Below, one piece after another: positions 19,949 to 29,081 of a DNA stretch of 64,000 nucleotides. Position 1 is the first letter of the stretch. The number at the start of each line of letters is the position of its first letter. Source of the stretch: CBDDEH01 sp965226865 (GTDB taxonomy: Bacteria; Chloroflexota; Dehalococcoidia; Lucifugimonadales; JAGWBF01); assembly GCA_965226865.1 (NCBI GenBank), contig CBDDEH010000003.1, positions 620,001 to 684,000 of the forward strand. Direction: 5' to 3'. The position numbers were made by a program, and so were the translations under genes. The notes beneath the pieces were generated by a model, which saw only the letters and a list, made by a program, of their open reading frames with translations, ran no database searches and was not told the DNA's origin.

Positions 19949-20755
19949 CTAAGAGATATAGCCTACCCGCTCCAGGAAACCTAGTACCTCCCTGGAATAA
20001 GTCTCCGGATCGTTGGCGGCCAGTTGTTGGAACGGTAGGTCCAATATCCGGCCTTCGGCTCTTGGAGTCAGCGCAACTGCATCCTCGTTCTTGGCCAAGA
20101 AGGGATCACCTTTTGTCGCCATAAACAACGTTGGGCATTTTATCTTGGGGAGCATCTCAGCGGTCTCGAATTCGAACGCTGCTCGAAAGCCCCAATCATA
20201 TTTGGTGCCTGAACGAAGGAAATCCACTGTCGCATGGTGAAGCTGCTCTGGTAGGGCGTCGGGATTTAGATATGCTTGAAGGCGCTTCCACGCCCAGGTC
20301 AAATGAGACCCATCGGAGGACAGAGTCATCGGTTCCAGGTATTTAGTAAGCAGAAAATCCTGTTCTTCATCGGTGAGGAGTAGAGTTCCGCCGACGACAA
20401 GAGCCCTGATCCTTTCAGGCAGGTCTACGGCAAGCTGAATCGCAATGGCTCCACCTGTGTGGTCGCCGGCTAGCGCTAGGCCCTCCAGTTCCATTGTGTC
20501 CAAAAATTGCTCAAGGTACTGAGCGTATCCGGAAATGGGGAGCGGTTCAGGCGGAGGGTCGGAATCACCGTACCCAGGGGTATCCACTGATATTGCCCGA
20601 ACTCGTCTAGCTAAGATTGGTAACGCTCTCTCGTAGATTGCGCCCGATAGTGGGCTTTCGTGGAGAATCAAAACGGGCGGTCCCGAACCGGCTTCTCTGT
20701 AGTGTATCTGACCGAGGGAAGTGTTCGAGTAACCGCGCCTGACTGGTGAACTCAT
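19949..20755 (-). CDS. Alpha/beta hydrolase-fold protein with atypical active site
   Basis: The 268-residue protein has the fold's landmarks: VLILHESPLSG (oxyanion region), VDTPGYGDSDPP, and LALAGDH99TGGAIAI at the nucleophile elbow. The elbow has His where Ser, Asp or Cys is usual (pattern G-x-Nuc-x-G). A candidate acid is in MATKGDPFLAKNED, but the usual catalytic His near the C-terminus is not seen (LPFQQLAANDPETY). It may use different chemistry, have a non-catalytic role, or belong to a hydrolase subgroup with a His-Thr elbow that I recall but cannot check here. It faces the formamidase gene and lies upstream of the second amidohydrolase operon on the opposite strand. Confidence 0.75.
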   Translation of the reverse strand: MSSPVRRGYSNTSLGQIHYREAGSGPPVLILHESPLSGAIYERALPILARRVRAISVDTPGYGDSDPPPEPLPISGYAQYLEQFLDTMELEGLALAGDHTGGAIAIQLAVDLPERIRALVVGGTLLLTDEEQDFLLTKYLEPMTLSSDGSHLTWAWKRLQAYLNPDALPEQLHHATVDFLRSGTKYDWGFRAAFEFETAEMLPKIKCPTLFMATKGDPFLAKNEDAVALTPRAEGRILDLPFQQLAANDPETYSREVLGFLERVGYIS

Positions 20756-20822
20756 GCTTCCTCCCGTCTTGGTGGTGGCATCCTAGCATTACCGCCAGTA
20801 TCTGTAAACCATCATCAATTCG

Positions 20823-20851
20823 TTGACAAACGGTATTACGAAGGATTATAA
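20823..20851 (+). promoter_or_regulatory. Sigma-70-like promoter for the second amidohydrolase operon
   Basis: TTGACA (20823-20828), 17-bp spacer, TTATAA (20846-20851), about 34 bp before the ATG at 20885. The fit to the bacterial consensus is good and it is the only such site ahead of four tandem genes. Confidence 0.65.
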
Positions 20852-20884
20852 ATTGCGCATCTACAAGTTAGATGGGGGATGCAA

Positions 20885-22006
20885 ATGGGAAGCTATAAAC
20901 TGATTTCGTCTGACGATCACGTAATCGAGCCGCCTGATCTATGGTCCAGTAGGGTGGAGCCCAAATTTAGGGAACGAGCCCCAAAATTAGTCCGGTTGGA
21001 AAAGGGAACCGACTGGTGGTTCACTGATGGGGTCAAGGGCCAGTCCCCGGCGTTCGGATCCCAGACAGGCGACAGGTTCGAAGGGAACGAGGGGCTTGCT
21101 TGGGGGGACAAGCAAGAGCACGTTAGGCCCGGAGCATACGATCCTCATGAGCGTATAAAGGACATGGGAATCGACGGTATAGATGTGAGCTTCATATTTC
21201 CAACGCAAGGTCTTAGTGCTTTTACGATAAAGGACACAGAGCTCTGTAATGCCGTAATGGAGGCCTACAACGACTGGATCGCAGAGTACTGTAGTGCCCG
21301 CCCAGATCGTCTTAAGGGTATCGCAATGATTAACTTGGACGACATCGAATGGGCGGTGAATGAGCTTGAGCGTAGCAGCAATTTGGGCCTCGTGGGAGCA
21401 ATGATACCTTCGTATCCAAAGATCGGTAAGAACTACGATTTGCCAGAATACGATCCCTTCTGGGCCGCGGCTCAGGACTCGGGAACTCCTCTTTCTTTCC
21501 ACTTGGGCACTAACAGGCCCAACCCAGACGAAGAAACGATCGACTTGGAGACCATTACATCGGACTGGCTGTGTAACGTCGACTTCTTCGTCAGGATGTC
21601 TCTAGCGCAGATGATACTTGGAGGGGTATTCGAGAAATACCCGAAGCTCCAGGTTGGCTCTATCGAACACGAGATCGCATGGGTAGTCCATTTCGTAGAA
21701 CGGTTGGATTACACCTATACACAGAGACCTCTTTTGCCCCATTGGCACCGATATAAAGAGGACATGTTGCCCAGTGACTACTTCCATCGCAACGTGTTCC
21801 TGAGTTTCCAGGAAGATTCTTCTGGCATCAAGATACGGGAGCTGATCGGGGTGGACAGTCTCCAGTGGGGCTCAGACTATCCCCATGTGGAGTCGACTTT
21901 TCCACGGAGCAGGGCGATTTTGGAAGAGATCCTGGCCGATTGTACGGAAGAAGAAAAAGCCAAGATCACCGGTAAGAACGTAGCCAGGGTTTACAACCTC
22001 AATTGA
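20885..22006 (+). CDS. Amidohydrolase, COG2159-like (paralogue 4)
   Basis: A 373-residue family member: SSDDHVIEPPDLW, then TDWWFTDGVKGQSPAFG, RPGAYDPHERIKDMGIDGIDVSFIFPTQG, PLSFHLGTNRPNPDEE, and LQWGSDYPHVESTFP. Notable differences are FIFPTQG in place of the common YPNQG and HER in place of DER, so its pocket may accept a different substrate. I use the ATG at 20885 (MGSYKL); a GGGGG lies before it, and an ATG two codons earlier also exists. From about residue 140 to its end it is nearly identical to paralogue 5, including at DNA level, which suggests recent duplication or gene conversion. Confidence 0.85.
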   Translation: MGSYKLISSDDHVIEPPDLWSSRVEPKFRERAPKLVRLEKGTDWWFTDGVKGQSPAFGSQTGDRFEGNEGLAWGDKQEHVRPGAYDPHERIKDMGIDGIDVSFIFPTQGLSAFTIKDTELCNAVMEAYNDWIAEYCSARPDRLKGIAMINLDDIEWAVNELERSSNLGLVGAMIPSYPKIGKNYDLPEYDPFWAAAQDSGTPLSFHLGTNRPNPDEETIDLETITSDWLCNVDFFVRMSLAQMILGGVFEKYPKLQVGSIEHEIAWVVHFVERLDYTYTQRPLLPHWHRYKEDMLPSDYFHRNVFLSFQEDSSGIKIRELIGVDSLQWGSDYPHVESTFPRSRAILEEILADCTEEEKAKITGKNVARVYNLN

Positions 22007-22034
22007 ACGATCAACAAATATCCCGAGGCGACGG

Positions 22035-23156
22035 ATGGGCAATTACAAAATAATCTCGTCGGACGACCACATTTTCGAGCCACCGGATATGTGGACCAGT
22101 CGGGTGGAGCCTTCCTTCAAAGACCGCGCTCCTCATATCGTTCGCCTAGACGATGGTGACGACTGGTGGTTCACCGACGGGGTGAAAGGCATAACCGTTG
22201 CTTCAGGATCCCTGACAGGTAACAGGTTCGAAGGCAACGATGATCTCTCATGGGCGGACCAGAAAGAGCATGTCAGGCCCGGGGCCTACGACCCGGACGA
22301 ACGGATCAAGGACATGGACATCGACGGGATCGATTCCAGCGTCATGTACCCCAATCAAGGGCTACTGCTGTTCGCTGTTCCAGATACAAATCTGCTAAAC
22401 GAGCTCTGCAGAACTTACAACGACTGGCTAGCTGAACTTTGCTCTACCCATCCAAAACGTCTTAAGGGTATCGCAATGATCAACTTGGACGATATCGAGT
22501 GGGCGGTAAAGGAGCTTGAGCGTAGCAGTACGTTGGGCCTCGTGGGAGCAATGATTCCGTCGTATCCAAAGATCGGTAAGAACTACGATTTGCCCGAATA
22601 CGATCCCTTCTGGGCCGCAGCTCAGGACACGGCAATGCCTTTGTCTCTCCACTTGGGCTCTAACAGGCCCAACCCGGGCGAAGAGCCAATCGATTTGGAG
22701 ACCGTTACATCGGACTGGCTGTGTAACGTCGACTTCTTTGTCAGGATGTCCCTAGCGCAGATGATACTTGGAGGTGTATTCGAAAAATACCCGAAGCTCC
22801 AGGTTGGCTCCATCGAACACGAGATCGTATGGGCGGTCCATTTCCTCGAACGGTTAGACTATACTTATACCCAGAGAACTTTTTTGCCCCATTGGCACAG
22901 GTATAAAGAGGACATGTTGCCCAGTGACTACCTACACCGCAACGTATTCCTGAGTTTTCAGGAAGATTCTTCTGGCATCAAAATGCGCGATCTGATAGGC
23001 ATCGACAGTCTACTGTGGGGATCAGATTATCCCCATGTGGAGTCGACTTTTCCACGGAGCAGGGAAATCTTGGAAGAGGTCCTGGCCGATTGTACGGATG
23101 AAGAAAAAGCCAAGATCACCAGTAAGAATGTAGCCAGAGTTTACAACCTCAATTGA
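22035..23156 (+). CDS. Amidohydrolase, COG2159-like (paralogue 5, mosaic)
   Basis: A 373-residue family member that looks assembled from three sisters. Residues 1-60 (MGNYKIISSDDHIFEPPDMW to VKGITVASG) are almost those of the gene at 15369, including long runs of identical DNA. Residues about 85-140 (RPGAYDPDERIKDMDIDGIDSS, NELCRTYNDWLAE, CSTHPKRLKG) match the gene at 23185. The rest matches paralogue 4. The metal residues (DDH, SLH, GSD) are kept. It lies 28 bp after paralogue 4, and that spacer is nearly the same as the spacer behind it. Activity is expected to be metal-dependent hydrolysis. Confidence 0.85.
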   Translation: MGNYKIISSDDHIFEPPDMWTSRVEPSFKDRAPHIVRLDDGDDWWFTDGVKGITVASGSLTGNRFEGNDDLSWADQKEHVRPGAYDPDERIKDMDIDGIDSSVMYPNQGLLLFAVPDTNLLNELCRTYNDWLAELCSTHPKRLKGIAMINLDDIEWAVKELERSSTLGLVGAMIPSYPKIGKNYDLPEYDPFWAAAQDTAMPLSLHLGSNRPNPGEEPIDLETVTSDWLCNVDFFVRMSLAQMILGGVFEKYPKLQVGSIEHEIVWAVHFLERLDYTYTQRTFLPHWHRYKEDMLPSDYLHRNVFLSFQEDSSGIKMRDLIGIDSLLWGSDYPHVESTFPRSREILEEVLADCTDEEKAKITSKNVARVYNLN

Positions 23157-23184
23157 ACGATTAACAAATATCCCGAGGCGACAG

Positions 23185-24321
23185 ATGGGCAATTACAAAA
23201 TAATCTCGTCGGACGAACACATCCATGAACCGGAAGATATGTGGACCGGTCGAGTGGAGCCCTGTTTTAAGGAGCGGGCTCCCAAGATAGTCCGTCTTGA
23301 GGACGGGTCCGACTGGTGGTTCACCGATGGGTTGATGGGGATGACGGTCTCTGCTCTGACTCAGACAGGTTGGCGATTCGAGAGGAGTGAAGACCTTTCT
23401 TACTTCGATCAGTCAGAGCACATAAGACCAGGCGCTTATGATCCAGACGAGCGCATCAAGGACATGGACATGGACGGCATCGATTCCAGTGTCATTTACC
23501 CCAATCAAGGACTAAAGCTCTTCGCTGTTCCAGATACAGAGCTATTAAACGAGCTCTGTAGGACATACAACGACTGGCTAGCCGAGTTTTGTTCCACTCA
23601 TCCGAAACGTCTTAAGGGTGTCGGGATGATCAACCTGGACGATGTGCACTGGGGAGTCAATGAGCTGGAGAGGTGTTCAAAGATGGGCCTGGTCGGCGGC
23701 CTGATATCTGCTTATCCAGTGCCAGAAAGAGGTTACCATTCCGCCGAATACGAGCCTTTCTGGGCTGCGGCGCAAAACTTAAGCATGCCCCTGTCCCTCC
23801 ACTCCGGCACCAACCGGGCCGCGTCGGCCGGTATGGCAGACAAAGAAGATTCTAACCGGTTGGCCAACCGGCATGCAGATGCTATCGCGACTATAGACCA
23901 CTGGGTTCGTTCTTCGTTAGCCAAGATGATTCTTAGAGGCGTATTCGAGAGATACCCCAGCCTCCAGGTAGGCTCTGTCGAGCATGAGCTCTCATGGGCA
24001 CCTTACTTCATGGAACGACTCGACTACACATACACACAAAGAGCCCAATTGGGCCATTGGCATGAGTACAAGGATGACTCACTGCCAAGCGATTATTTCC
24101 GCCGCAACGTATTTCTGGGATTCCAAGAGGATATTCTCGGTGTAAGGCTGCGGCATGAGATCGGTATCGACAGCTTGCAATGGGGTTCCGACTATCCCCA
24201 TATGGAGTCAACCTTTCCTCGAAGCCGCCAGATCCTCGACGAGATCCTCTCAGATTGCTCCGAAGAGGAGAAGGCCAAGATCGCAGGTGGCAACGGCGCC
24301 CGAGTATACCACCTCAATTGA
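23185..24321 (+). CDS. Amidohydrolase, COG2159-like (paralogue 6, DEH type)
   Basis: A 378-residue member of a distinct pair with paralogue 7. The N-terminal motif is SSDEHIHEPEDMWTGRV, so the metal site has D-E-H and an extra H-x-H spacing (HIH). The loop after PLSLHSGTNR is longer, with a charged insert (AGMADKEDSNRLANRHADAIATIDHW). GSDYPHMESTFP is kept. The DNA of the first 30 bases and of the upstream spacer matches paralogue 5. The longer loop lines the top of the barrel in this fold, so substrate choice probably differs from paralogues 1-5. Confidence 0.85.
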   Translation: MGNYKIISSDEHIHEPEDMWTGRVEPCFKERAPKIVRLEDGSDWWFTDGLMGMTVSALTQTGWRFERSEDLSYFDQSEHIRPGAYDPDERIKDMDMDGIDSSVIYPNQGLKLFAVPDTELLNELCRTYNDWLAEFCSTHPKRLKGVGMINLDDVHWGVNELERCSKMGLVGGLISAYPVPERGYHSAEYEPFWAAAQNLSMPLSLHSGTNRAASAGMADKEDSNRLANRHADAIATIDHWVRSSLAKMILRGVFERYPSLQVGSVEHELSWAPYFMERLDYTYTQRAQLGHWHEYKDDSLPSDYFRRNVFLGFQEDILGVRLRHEIGIDSLQWGSDYPHMESTFPRSRQILDEILSDCSEEEKAKIAGGNGARVYHLN

Positions 24322-24349
24322 ACTATCAACAGATATTTGGAGGCAAGGG

Positions 24350-25486
24350 ATGGGCAACTACAGAATAATCTCGTCGGACGAACACATCCATGAACCGGAA
24401 GATATGTGGACAGGTCGTGTGGAGCCCCGTTTTAAGGAGCGGGCTCCCAAGATAGTCCGCCTAGAAGATGGCGGTGACTGGTGGTTTACCGATGGGTTGA
24501 TGGGAATCACGGTTTCTGCTTTGACACAGACCGGTTGGCGGTTCGACAGAAGTGAAGACCTTTCTTACCTCGATCAATCAGAGCACATAAGACCGGGCGC
24601 CTATGACCCAGACGAGCGCATCAAAGACATGGACAAGGATGGCATCGACGCAGGTATCATCTACCCCAACCAGGGACTAATGCTCTTCGCTGTTCCAGAT
24701 ACAGAGCTAGTAAACGAACTCTGTAGGACATACAACGATTGGCTGGCCGAGTTTTGCTCGACTCATCCCAAACGTCTCAACGGTATCGGGATGATCAACC
24801 TGGACGATGTACAGTGGGGAGTCAACGAACTGGAGAGGTGTTCAAAGATGGGTCTTGTCGGCGGCCTGATATCTGCCTATCCGGTGCCAGAAAGAGGCTA
24901 CGATTCCGCCGAATACCAGCCTTTCTGGGCCGCAGCGCAAGACTTAAGCATGCCTCTGTCCCTCCACTCCGACACCAACCGGGCTGCGTTGGCCGGTATG
25001 GCGGACAAAGAAGAATCTAACCGGTTAGACAACCGGCATGCGGATGCTATCGCGACTATAGACCACTGGGTTCGCTCTTCGTTAGCCAAGTTGATTCTTG
25101 GAGGCGTGTTCGAAAGATACCCCCGCCTCCAGGTCGGCTCTGTCGAGCATGAGCTCTCGTGGGCGCCTTACTTCATTGAACGGCTCGACTATACCTACAC
25201 ACAAAGAGCCCAACTGGGCCATTGGCATGAGTACAAAGACGACTCACTGCCGAGCGATTATTTCCGTCGCAACGTGTTCATGGGATTCCAGGAGGATATC
25301 CTTGGGGTAAGGCTGCGGAACGAGATCGGCATCGACTGTTTACAATGGGGATCAGATTACCCCCATATGGAGTCAACCTTTCCTCGAAGTCGCCAGATCC
25401 TCGAAGAGATTCTTTCAGATTGCTCCGAAGAGGAGAAGGCCAAGATCGCAGGCGGCAACGGCGCCCGAGTATACCACCTCAATTAG
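24350..25486 (+). CDS. Amidohydrolase, COG2159-like (paralogue 7, DEH type)
   Basis: A 378-residue near-twin of paralogue 6 (SSDEHIHEPEDMWTGRV, longer AGMADKEESNRLDNRHADAIATIDHW loop, GSDYPHMESTFP). The frame is open well into the previous gene, but the ATG at 24350 aligns with all sisters and follows GGAGG at 24339. One difference near the active site is SDTNR where paralogue 6 has SGTNR. It ends the second tandem set with a TAG stop. No terminator is evident immediately after the stop; the palindrome at 25690-25719 is the nearest candidate. Confidence 0.85.
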   Translation: MGNYRIISSDEHIHEPEDMWTGRVEPRFKERAPKIVRLEDGGDWWFTDGLMGITVSALTQTGWRFDRSEDLSYLDQSEHIRPGAYDPDERIKDMDKDGIDAGIIYPNQGLMLFAVPDTELVNELCRTYNDWLAEFCSTHPKRLNGIGMINLDDVQWGVNELERCSKMGLVGGLISAYPVPERGYDSAEYQPFWAAAQDLSMPLSLHSDTNRAALAGMADKEESNRLDNRHADAIATIDHWVRSSLAKLILGGVFERYPRLQVGSVEHELSWAPYFIERLDYTYTQRAQLGHWHEYKDDSLPSDYFRRNVFMGFQEDILGVRLRNEIGIDCLQWGSDYPHMESTFPRSRQILEEILSDCSEEEKAKIAGGNGARVYHLN

Positions 25487-25689
25487 GCCCTACTCCGTCG
25501 TCGCTCACTCCAGCATCCAGAGCTCATACCGACTCAACTTGTCCGGAACCACATCCCCGGGATTCGGTCTGTATAGCTCACTTACTCGACGTGGCAAACC
25601 CCCCGAACTAAATGACCTGATTGTTGTTGGAGGCGGGGACTGGCGTGCGGTTTGGGTACACGCTTGTCAGACGAGTGTTTACTAATAGC

Positions 25690-25719
25690 AGCGGCACGAT
25701 GGATATCCATCGTGCCGCT
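25690..25719. terminator. Perfect 30-bp palindrome, shared terminator candidate
   Basis: Positions 25690-25704 and 25705-25719 are perfect reverse complements (core GGCACGATGG). It lies between two convergent genes, and a related hairpin with the same core follows the second solute-binding protein gene (34278-34308). No long T run follows on either strand, so termination is inferred. Confidence 0.55.
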
Positions 25720-25748
25720 CTGGTTGTCGAATGCCTATCGAGCTGCTG

Positions 25749-27614
25749 CTATTGCTTGACGGCTACGATATCCTCCAAGTCACCGATTCCGATCAGGCCT
25801 CCCGTTCGGTACTCTTCTATGACTGCCGGGTTGATCACGTATGTTGAGGGCACCCAGAACAGGGGAAGGCCGGCGAAATCATCGTACAAGATGTCTCCCA
25901 ACTGCCTGATAAGCCTGTCGCGCTCATCCAAGTCTCCTATTTCCCTGAGCTGTTCGACTATCACGTCGTACTCCCGGTTCTCGTAGAAGTGACAGCAAAC
26001 GCCGCTCTTGCTGTAGTAGAGGAGCTCATGGTAGAAGGGATCAGTCGCCTTTTCGAATCCGTTGATCCAGAGCTGGCCTCCAACAGTGGCACCGAAGATG
26101 CGGGAAAGGACACTGTTGAAATCTTCGGTCCGGGTTGGAATTTCGATTCCAACCTCTCTAAAATATCCGTCCAAGGCCAAGGCCATGTTGCTCAGACCGG
26201 CAATCAACGGTCTATCGGCTAAGGGCATGACTGTTTTGGACCAGTCGAGTTCCTGCCCGATTTCTGCCTCGACCTCGGCAAGAAGAGCTCTAGCGCCTTC
26301 GGGGTCATAGCCATACTTCTCAGGAAACTCGTCTTCCCACCTCTGGTTCCAGCCCCGCAGCGACTTGTCAAACCAGGTGATGTACATGGGTACGCCACGG
26401 CCATTCAAGAGTATTTCGTTGAACTCCTCCCTGTTGACCGCCTTGTTCATGGCCTGACGCACCTTGGGATGCGCCCACGGTACCTCGGTCACCGGATGGT
26501 AGACATCGGAGAAGGGCAGGTCTGGATGCTCACCCTTACGAACGCCGCCCTCTGATATTGATCCGTCTTCGAAGAAGAGACCTCCGATCAAACCACCGAG
26601 AGTCGTCGCGACGTCGCCTCCGACCACCACCCTCATGCCGTTTGCCTCCGCCGTCTCCTCAAGGTCGCCGCTCATCTGAGCCAGGTGTATTTCCCCGGCC
26701 AGCATTGCGGCCAGTCGTGTGGCGTCCTCTGCCATGACCAAGAGTTCGATCTCTTGGAAGTCCGGGTTGACTCGCCAGTGGTCGTACGGTACTCGTTCAA
26801 ACAGAATGAACTCTCCCAGGCCTCTACGCACAAATCTGTAAGGACCGGAACCCACTGGGTTATTGTCCACGCCTTCTTGTCCCTCTGCGTCGAAGGCAGC
26901 CTTGCTCTGTATCAGAGAGGCACGGCGGTTGTGGAAAGCGTTGGTGACATTGACGTTCAGGGCTTCGAAGTTAATTGTGATGGTGAAGGGGTCGGGTATG
27001 TCGAAGCTTTCAATGGACAGGGAGAGTCCGTGTTCGAGGCCTACGACGATTTCCCGTTTGGCCCTGTCCATGGTGTGTACTATATCCGCGGCAGTGAACC
27101 CGCCGAACCCGCGATGCCAAATAATATCGTCTCTCAGGAAGAAGGTCCATGACTTGGCGTCCGAGCTTGCCTCGAAGCCTGTCGCCATCATGGGCCGGTC
27201 TACCCCGTCGAACTCATATTTCAGGAGGTTCTCGTACATGGGCAGGACCTCCGGAATTGTGTCCCTGAGCAGCAACGGATCGTTGCTCTCCCTCTCAAAG
27301 AACATCCCCACTTTGACACGGTTGGTTACCGGTCGCAGTACAGGTGTTGGGGTTGGCTGGGGTGTCGGGGTAGCAATGACGGTGACTTCTACCTCTTTCG
27401 TCACCTCTACCTCTTTAGTTACCTCGACTTCTATGGTGACTTCCACTTCCTGGGTAACCACCACTTCTTTGGTCACCTCTACCGTTTCTCTAATAATGAC
27501 AGGTGTGGAAGTGGCCGATGGAGTTGACGTGGCGTCGTCTCCGCACGCTGCGGCTATCATTAACAGAGCGCCCAGAGCGACCGCGAGACCAAAAAGCTTC
27601 CTGGATGCCATCAT
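25749..27614 (-). CDS. ABC transporter solute-binding lipoprotein, family 5 (peptide/nickel type) A
   Basis: The 621-residue protein has a lipoprotein signal (MASRKLFGLAVALGALLMIAAAC, Cys near residue 24), a linker rich in EVTKEVEVT and TPTPQPTPTPV, then an SBP_bac_5 domain (DIIWHRGFGGFTAADIVHTMDRA; ENNPVGSGPYRF-like NNPVGSGPYRF; VRQAMNKAVNREEFNEILLNGRG). Such proteins capture peptides or other organic solutes outside the membrane for an ABC importer. No permease or ATPase gene is next to it, so it must work with a pump encoded elsewhere. AAGGAGGG sits right before ATGATG. Its first 90 codons are almost identical in DNA to the copy at 34332-36194, while the binding domain has diverged. Confidence 0.9.
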   Translation of the reverse strand: MMASRKLFGLAVALGALLMIAAACGDDATSTPSATSTPVIIRETVEVTKEVVVTQEVEVTIEVEVTKEVEVTKEVEVTVIATPTPQPTPTPVLRPVTNRVKVGMFFERESNDPLLLRDTIPEVLPMYENLLKYEFDGVDRPMMATGFEASSDAKSWTFFLRDDIIWHRGFGGFTAADIVHTMDRAKREIVVGLEHGLSLSIESFDIPDPFTITINFEALNVNVTNAFHNRRASLIQSKAAFDAEGQEGVDNNPVGSGPYRFVRRGLGEFILFERVPYDHWRVNPDFQEIELLVMAEDATRLAAMLAGEIHLAQMSGDLEETAEANGMRVVVGGDVATTLGGLIGGLFFEDGSISEGGVRKGEHPDLPFSDVYHPVTEVPWAHPKVRQAMNKAVNREEFNEILLNGRGVPMYITWFDKSLRGWNQRWEDEFPEKYGYDPEGARALLAEVEAEIGQELDWSKTVMPLADRPLIAGLSNMALALDGYFREVGIEIPTRTEDFNSVLSRIFGATVGGQLWINGFEKATDPFYHELLYYSKSGVCCHFYENREYDVIVEQLREIGDLDERDRLIRQLGDILYDDFAGLPLFWVPSTYVINPAVIEEYRTGGLIGIGDLEDIVAVKQ

Positions 27615-27745
27615 CCCTCCTTGTTGGCTTATCAGACTTAATATGAGCTTGGTGTAAAACCCGCTAGATTATAAACCGATAACGCCCAGGGTTGTCAACT
27701 AACGGGACAATCGGGTAGTGTATGAAAACGATCTGCTGCCGGCAA

Positions 27746-27774
27746 TTGACACCTATCCAGAGCTAGAGTACATT
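27746..27774 (+). promoter_or_regulatory. Sigma-70-like promoter for the flavin monooxygenase gene
   Basis: TTGACA (27746-27751), 17-bp spacer, TACATT (27769-27774), 68 bp before the ATG. The stretch TAGAGTACAT at its downstream end also occurs in the promoter at 36341-36369. Confidence 0.55.
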
Positions 27775-27842
27775 ACCGATTAACATTCTCCCAACTAGCC
27801 ACACCTTGCTTTCCCGGGACCCCATATGCGAAACAAGTTAAT

Positions 27843-29072
27843 ATGAAGATCAGCTTTTTCCATCTGATGCCTTACCAGGGACTGCCTGAGGACTTCGAGC
27901 AGCGTTTCCGTAGCGCATGGGTGGACTTGCCCAACGAAAACTACGATCCGGAGTTAGGGCGGACCCTGTATGGCGACTACCTAGAGGAATTTCAGCGTGC
28001 CGACGCCCTGGGCTATGACGGGATCTGCGTAAACGAGCACCATTCCAACGCGTATGGCCTGATGCCATCGCCGAATTTGATGGCGGCCATCCTCAGTCGA
28101 ACCACGTCTAATGCAGCCTTGATAGTCCTGGGTAACAGCGTAGCCCTCTACCAACCTCCGCGCGTCGCCGAAGAGCTTGCGATGTTGGATGTGCTTAGCG
28201 GGGGGAGAGTCATAGCCGGCTTGCCTGTGGGGACGAGTATGGATACCACCTTTTCCTACGGGCAGGTACCCATTCAGCTCCGGGAGCGCCATGCGGAAGC
28301 ACATGACTTGATCATTCAAGCATGGACCCGGCGGGAGCCCTTCTCATTTAACGGGAAATACAACAAGTTGCGGTACGTAAATGTATGGCCCAGGCCCTTA
28401 CAACAGCCACACCCCCCGATTTGGCTCCCAGGGAGCGGGAGCCTTGAGACGTGGGACTGGGTGCTGAAGCGTAACTACGTGTACTGCTACCTCAGTTACT
28501 GGGGTTACCTTAGGGGCAAGAAGGCCTTGGATGGCTTCCGGGAGCGTGCCGCCGAGTTGGACGTAGATGACAATCCCTACCGTACCGGCTTTTTACAGCT
28601 TATAGCAGTTTCGGAGACCGACGCCCGTGCCGAGCAGGAGTATTTCCCTCATGTCGAGTACTTCTACAAAAAGTTGCTCCGCGTCTACCCGCCTTTCTCT
28701 GAGTCTCCCGGATACCGTTCCATTGAGTCGATGCGTGCGGGTGTCCGCCCTCACGTGGGGAAAGAGTCACAAAAGCTGGCCCAAGATCTCAGGTGGAAAG
28801 ATATGGTCGAGCAGGGCCATATTATCGCCGGCAGCCCGGCTACCGTGCGCGATCGCCTGAAGGAAGCAATTAAGTTGCTGGGGGTCGGGCACTTGATGTG
28901 CCTGCTCCACATCGGCAGTATGCCCAAAGACCTGACCATGAAGAACCTGGAGTTGTTCGCCAACGAGGTGATGCCAGCCGTTAAAGGTTTTTGGAGCGAG
29001 TGGGAAGACCCCTGGTGGCCCGCCGCAGTGCCAGACCGTGTCAAGACCTCATCTCCTCCGGCGGACGTGTAG
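27843..29072 (+). CDS. LLM-class flavin-dependent monooxygenase
   Basis: The 409-residue protein fits the bacterial luciferase-like (F420/FMN) barrel: MKISFFHLMPY start, ADALGYDGICVNEHHSNAYGLMPSPNLMAA, VLGNSVALYQPPRVAEELAMLDVLSGGRVIAGLPVG, and a C-terminal EVMPAVKGF. The NEHH motif is typical of FMN-dependent members. These enzymes insert oxygen next to carbonyl, sulfur or nitrogen groups using a reduced flavin from a partner reductase, which is not encoded nearby. It precedes an alpha/beta hydrolase by 9 bp, a pairing that suits Baeyer-Villiger-like oxidation followed by ester or lactone hydrolysis (inference). Confidence 0.88.
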   Translation: MKISFFHLMPYQGLPEDFEQRFRSAWVDLPNENYDPELGRTLYGDYLEEFQRADALGYDGICVNEHHSNAYGLMPSPNLMAAILSRTTSNAALIVLGNSVALYQPPRVAEELAMLDVLSGGRVIAGLPVGTSMDTTFSYGQVPIQLRERHAEAHDLIIQAWTRREPFSFNGKYNKLRYVNVWPRPLQQPHPPIWLPGSGSLETWDWVLKRNYVYCYLSYWGYLRGKKALDGFRERAAELDVDDNPYRTGFLQLIAVSETDARAEQEYFPHVEYFYKKLLRVYPPFSESPGYRSIESMRAGVRPHVGKESQKLAQDLRWKDMVEQGHIIAGSPATVRDRLKEAIKLLGVGHLMCLLHIGSMPKDLTMKNLELFANEVMPAVKGFWSEWEDPWWPAAVPDRVKTSSPPADV

Positions 29073-29081
29073 GAGTCTGAC

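Noticed and set aside
25487..25748. Additional gene between the second amidohydrolase operon and solute-binding protein A
   Set aside because: Only short frames without ribosome sites; the palindrome at 25690 is the only structure.
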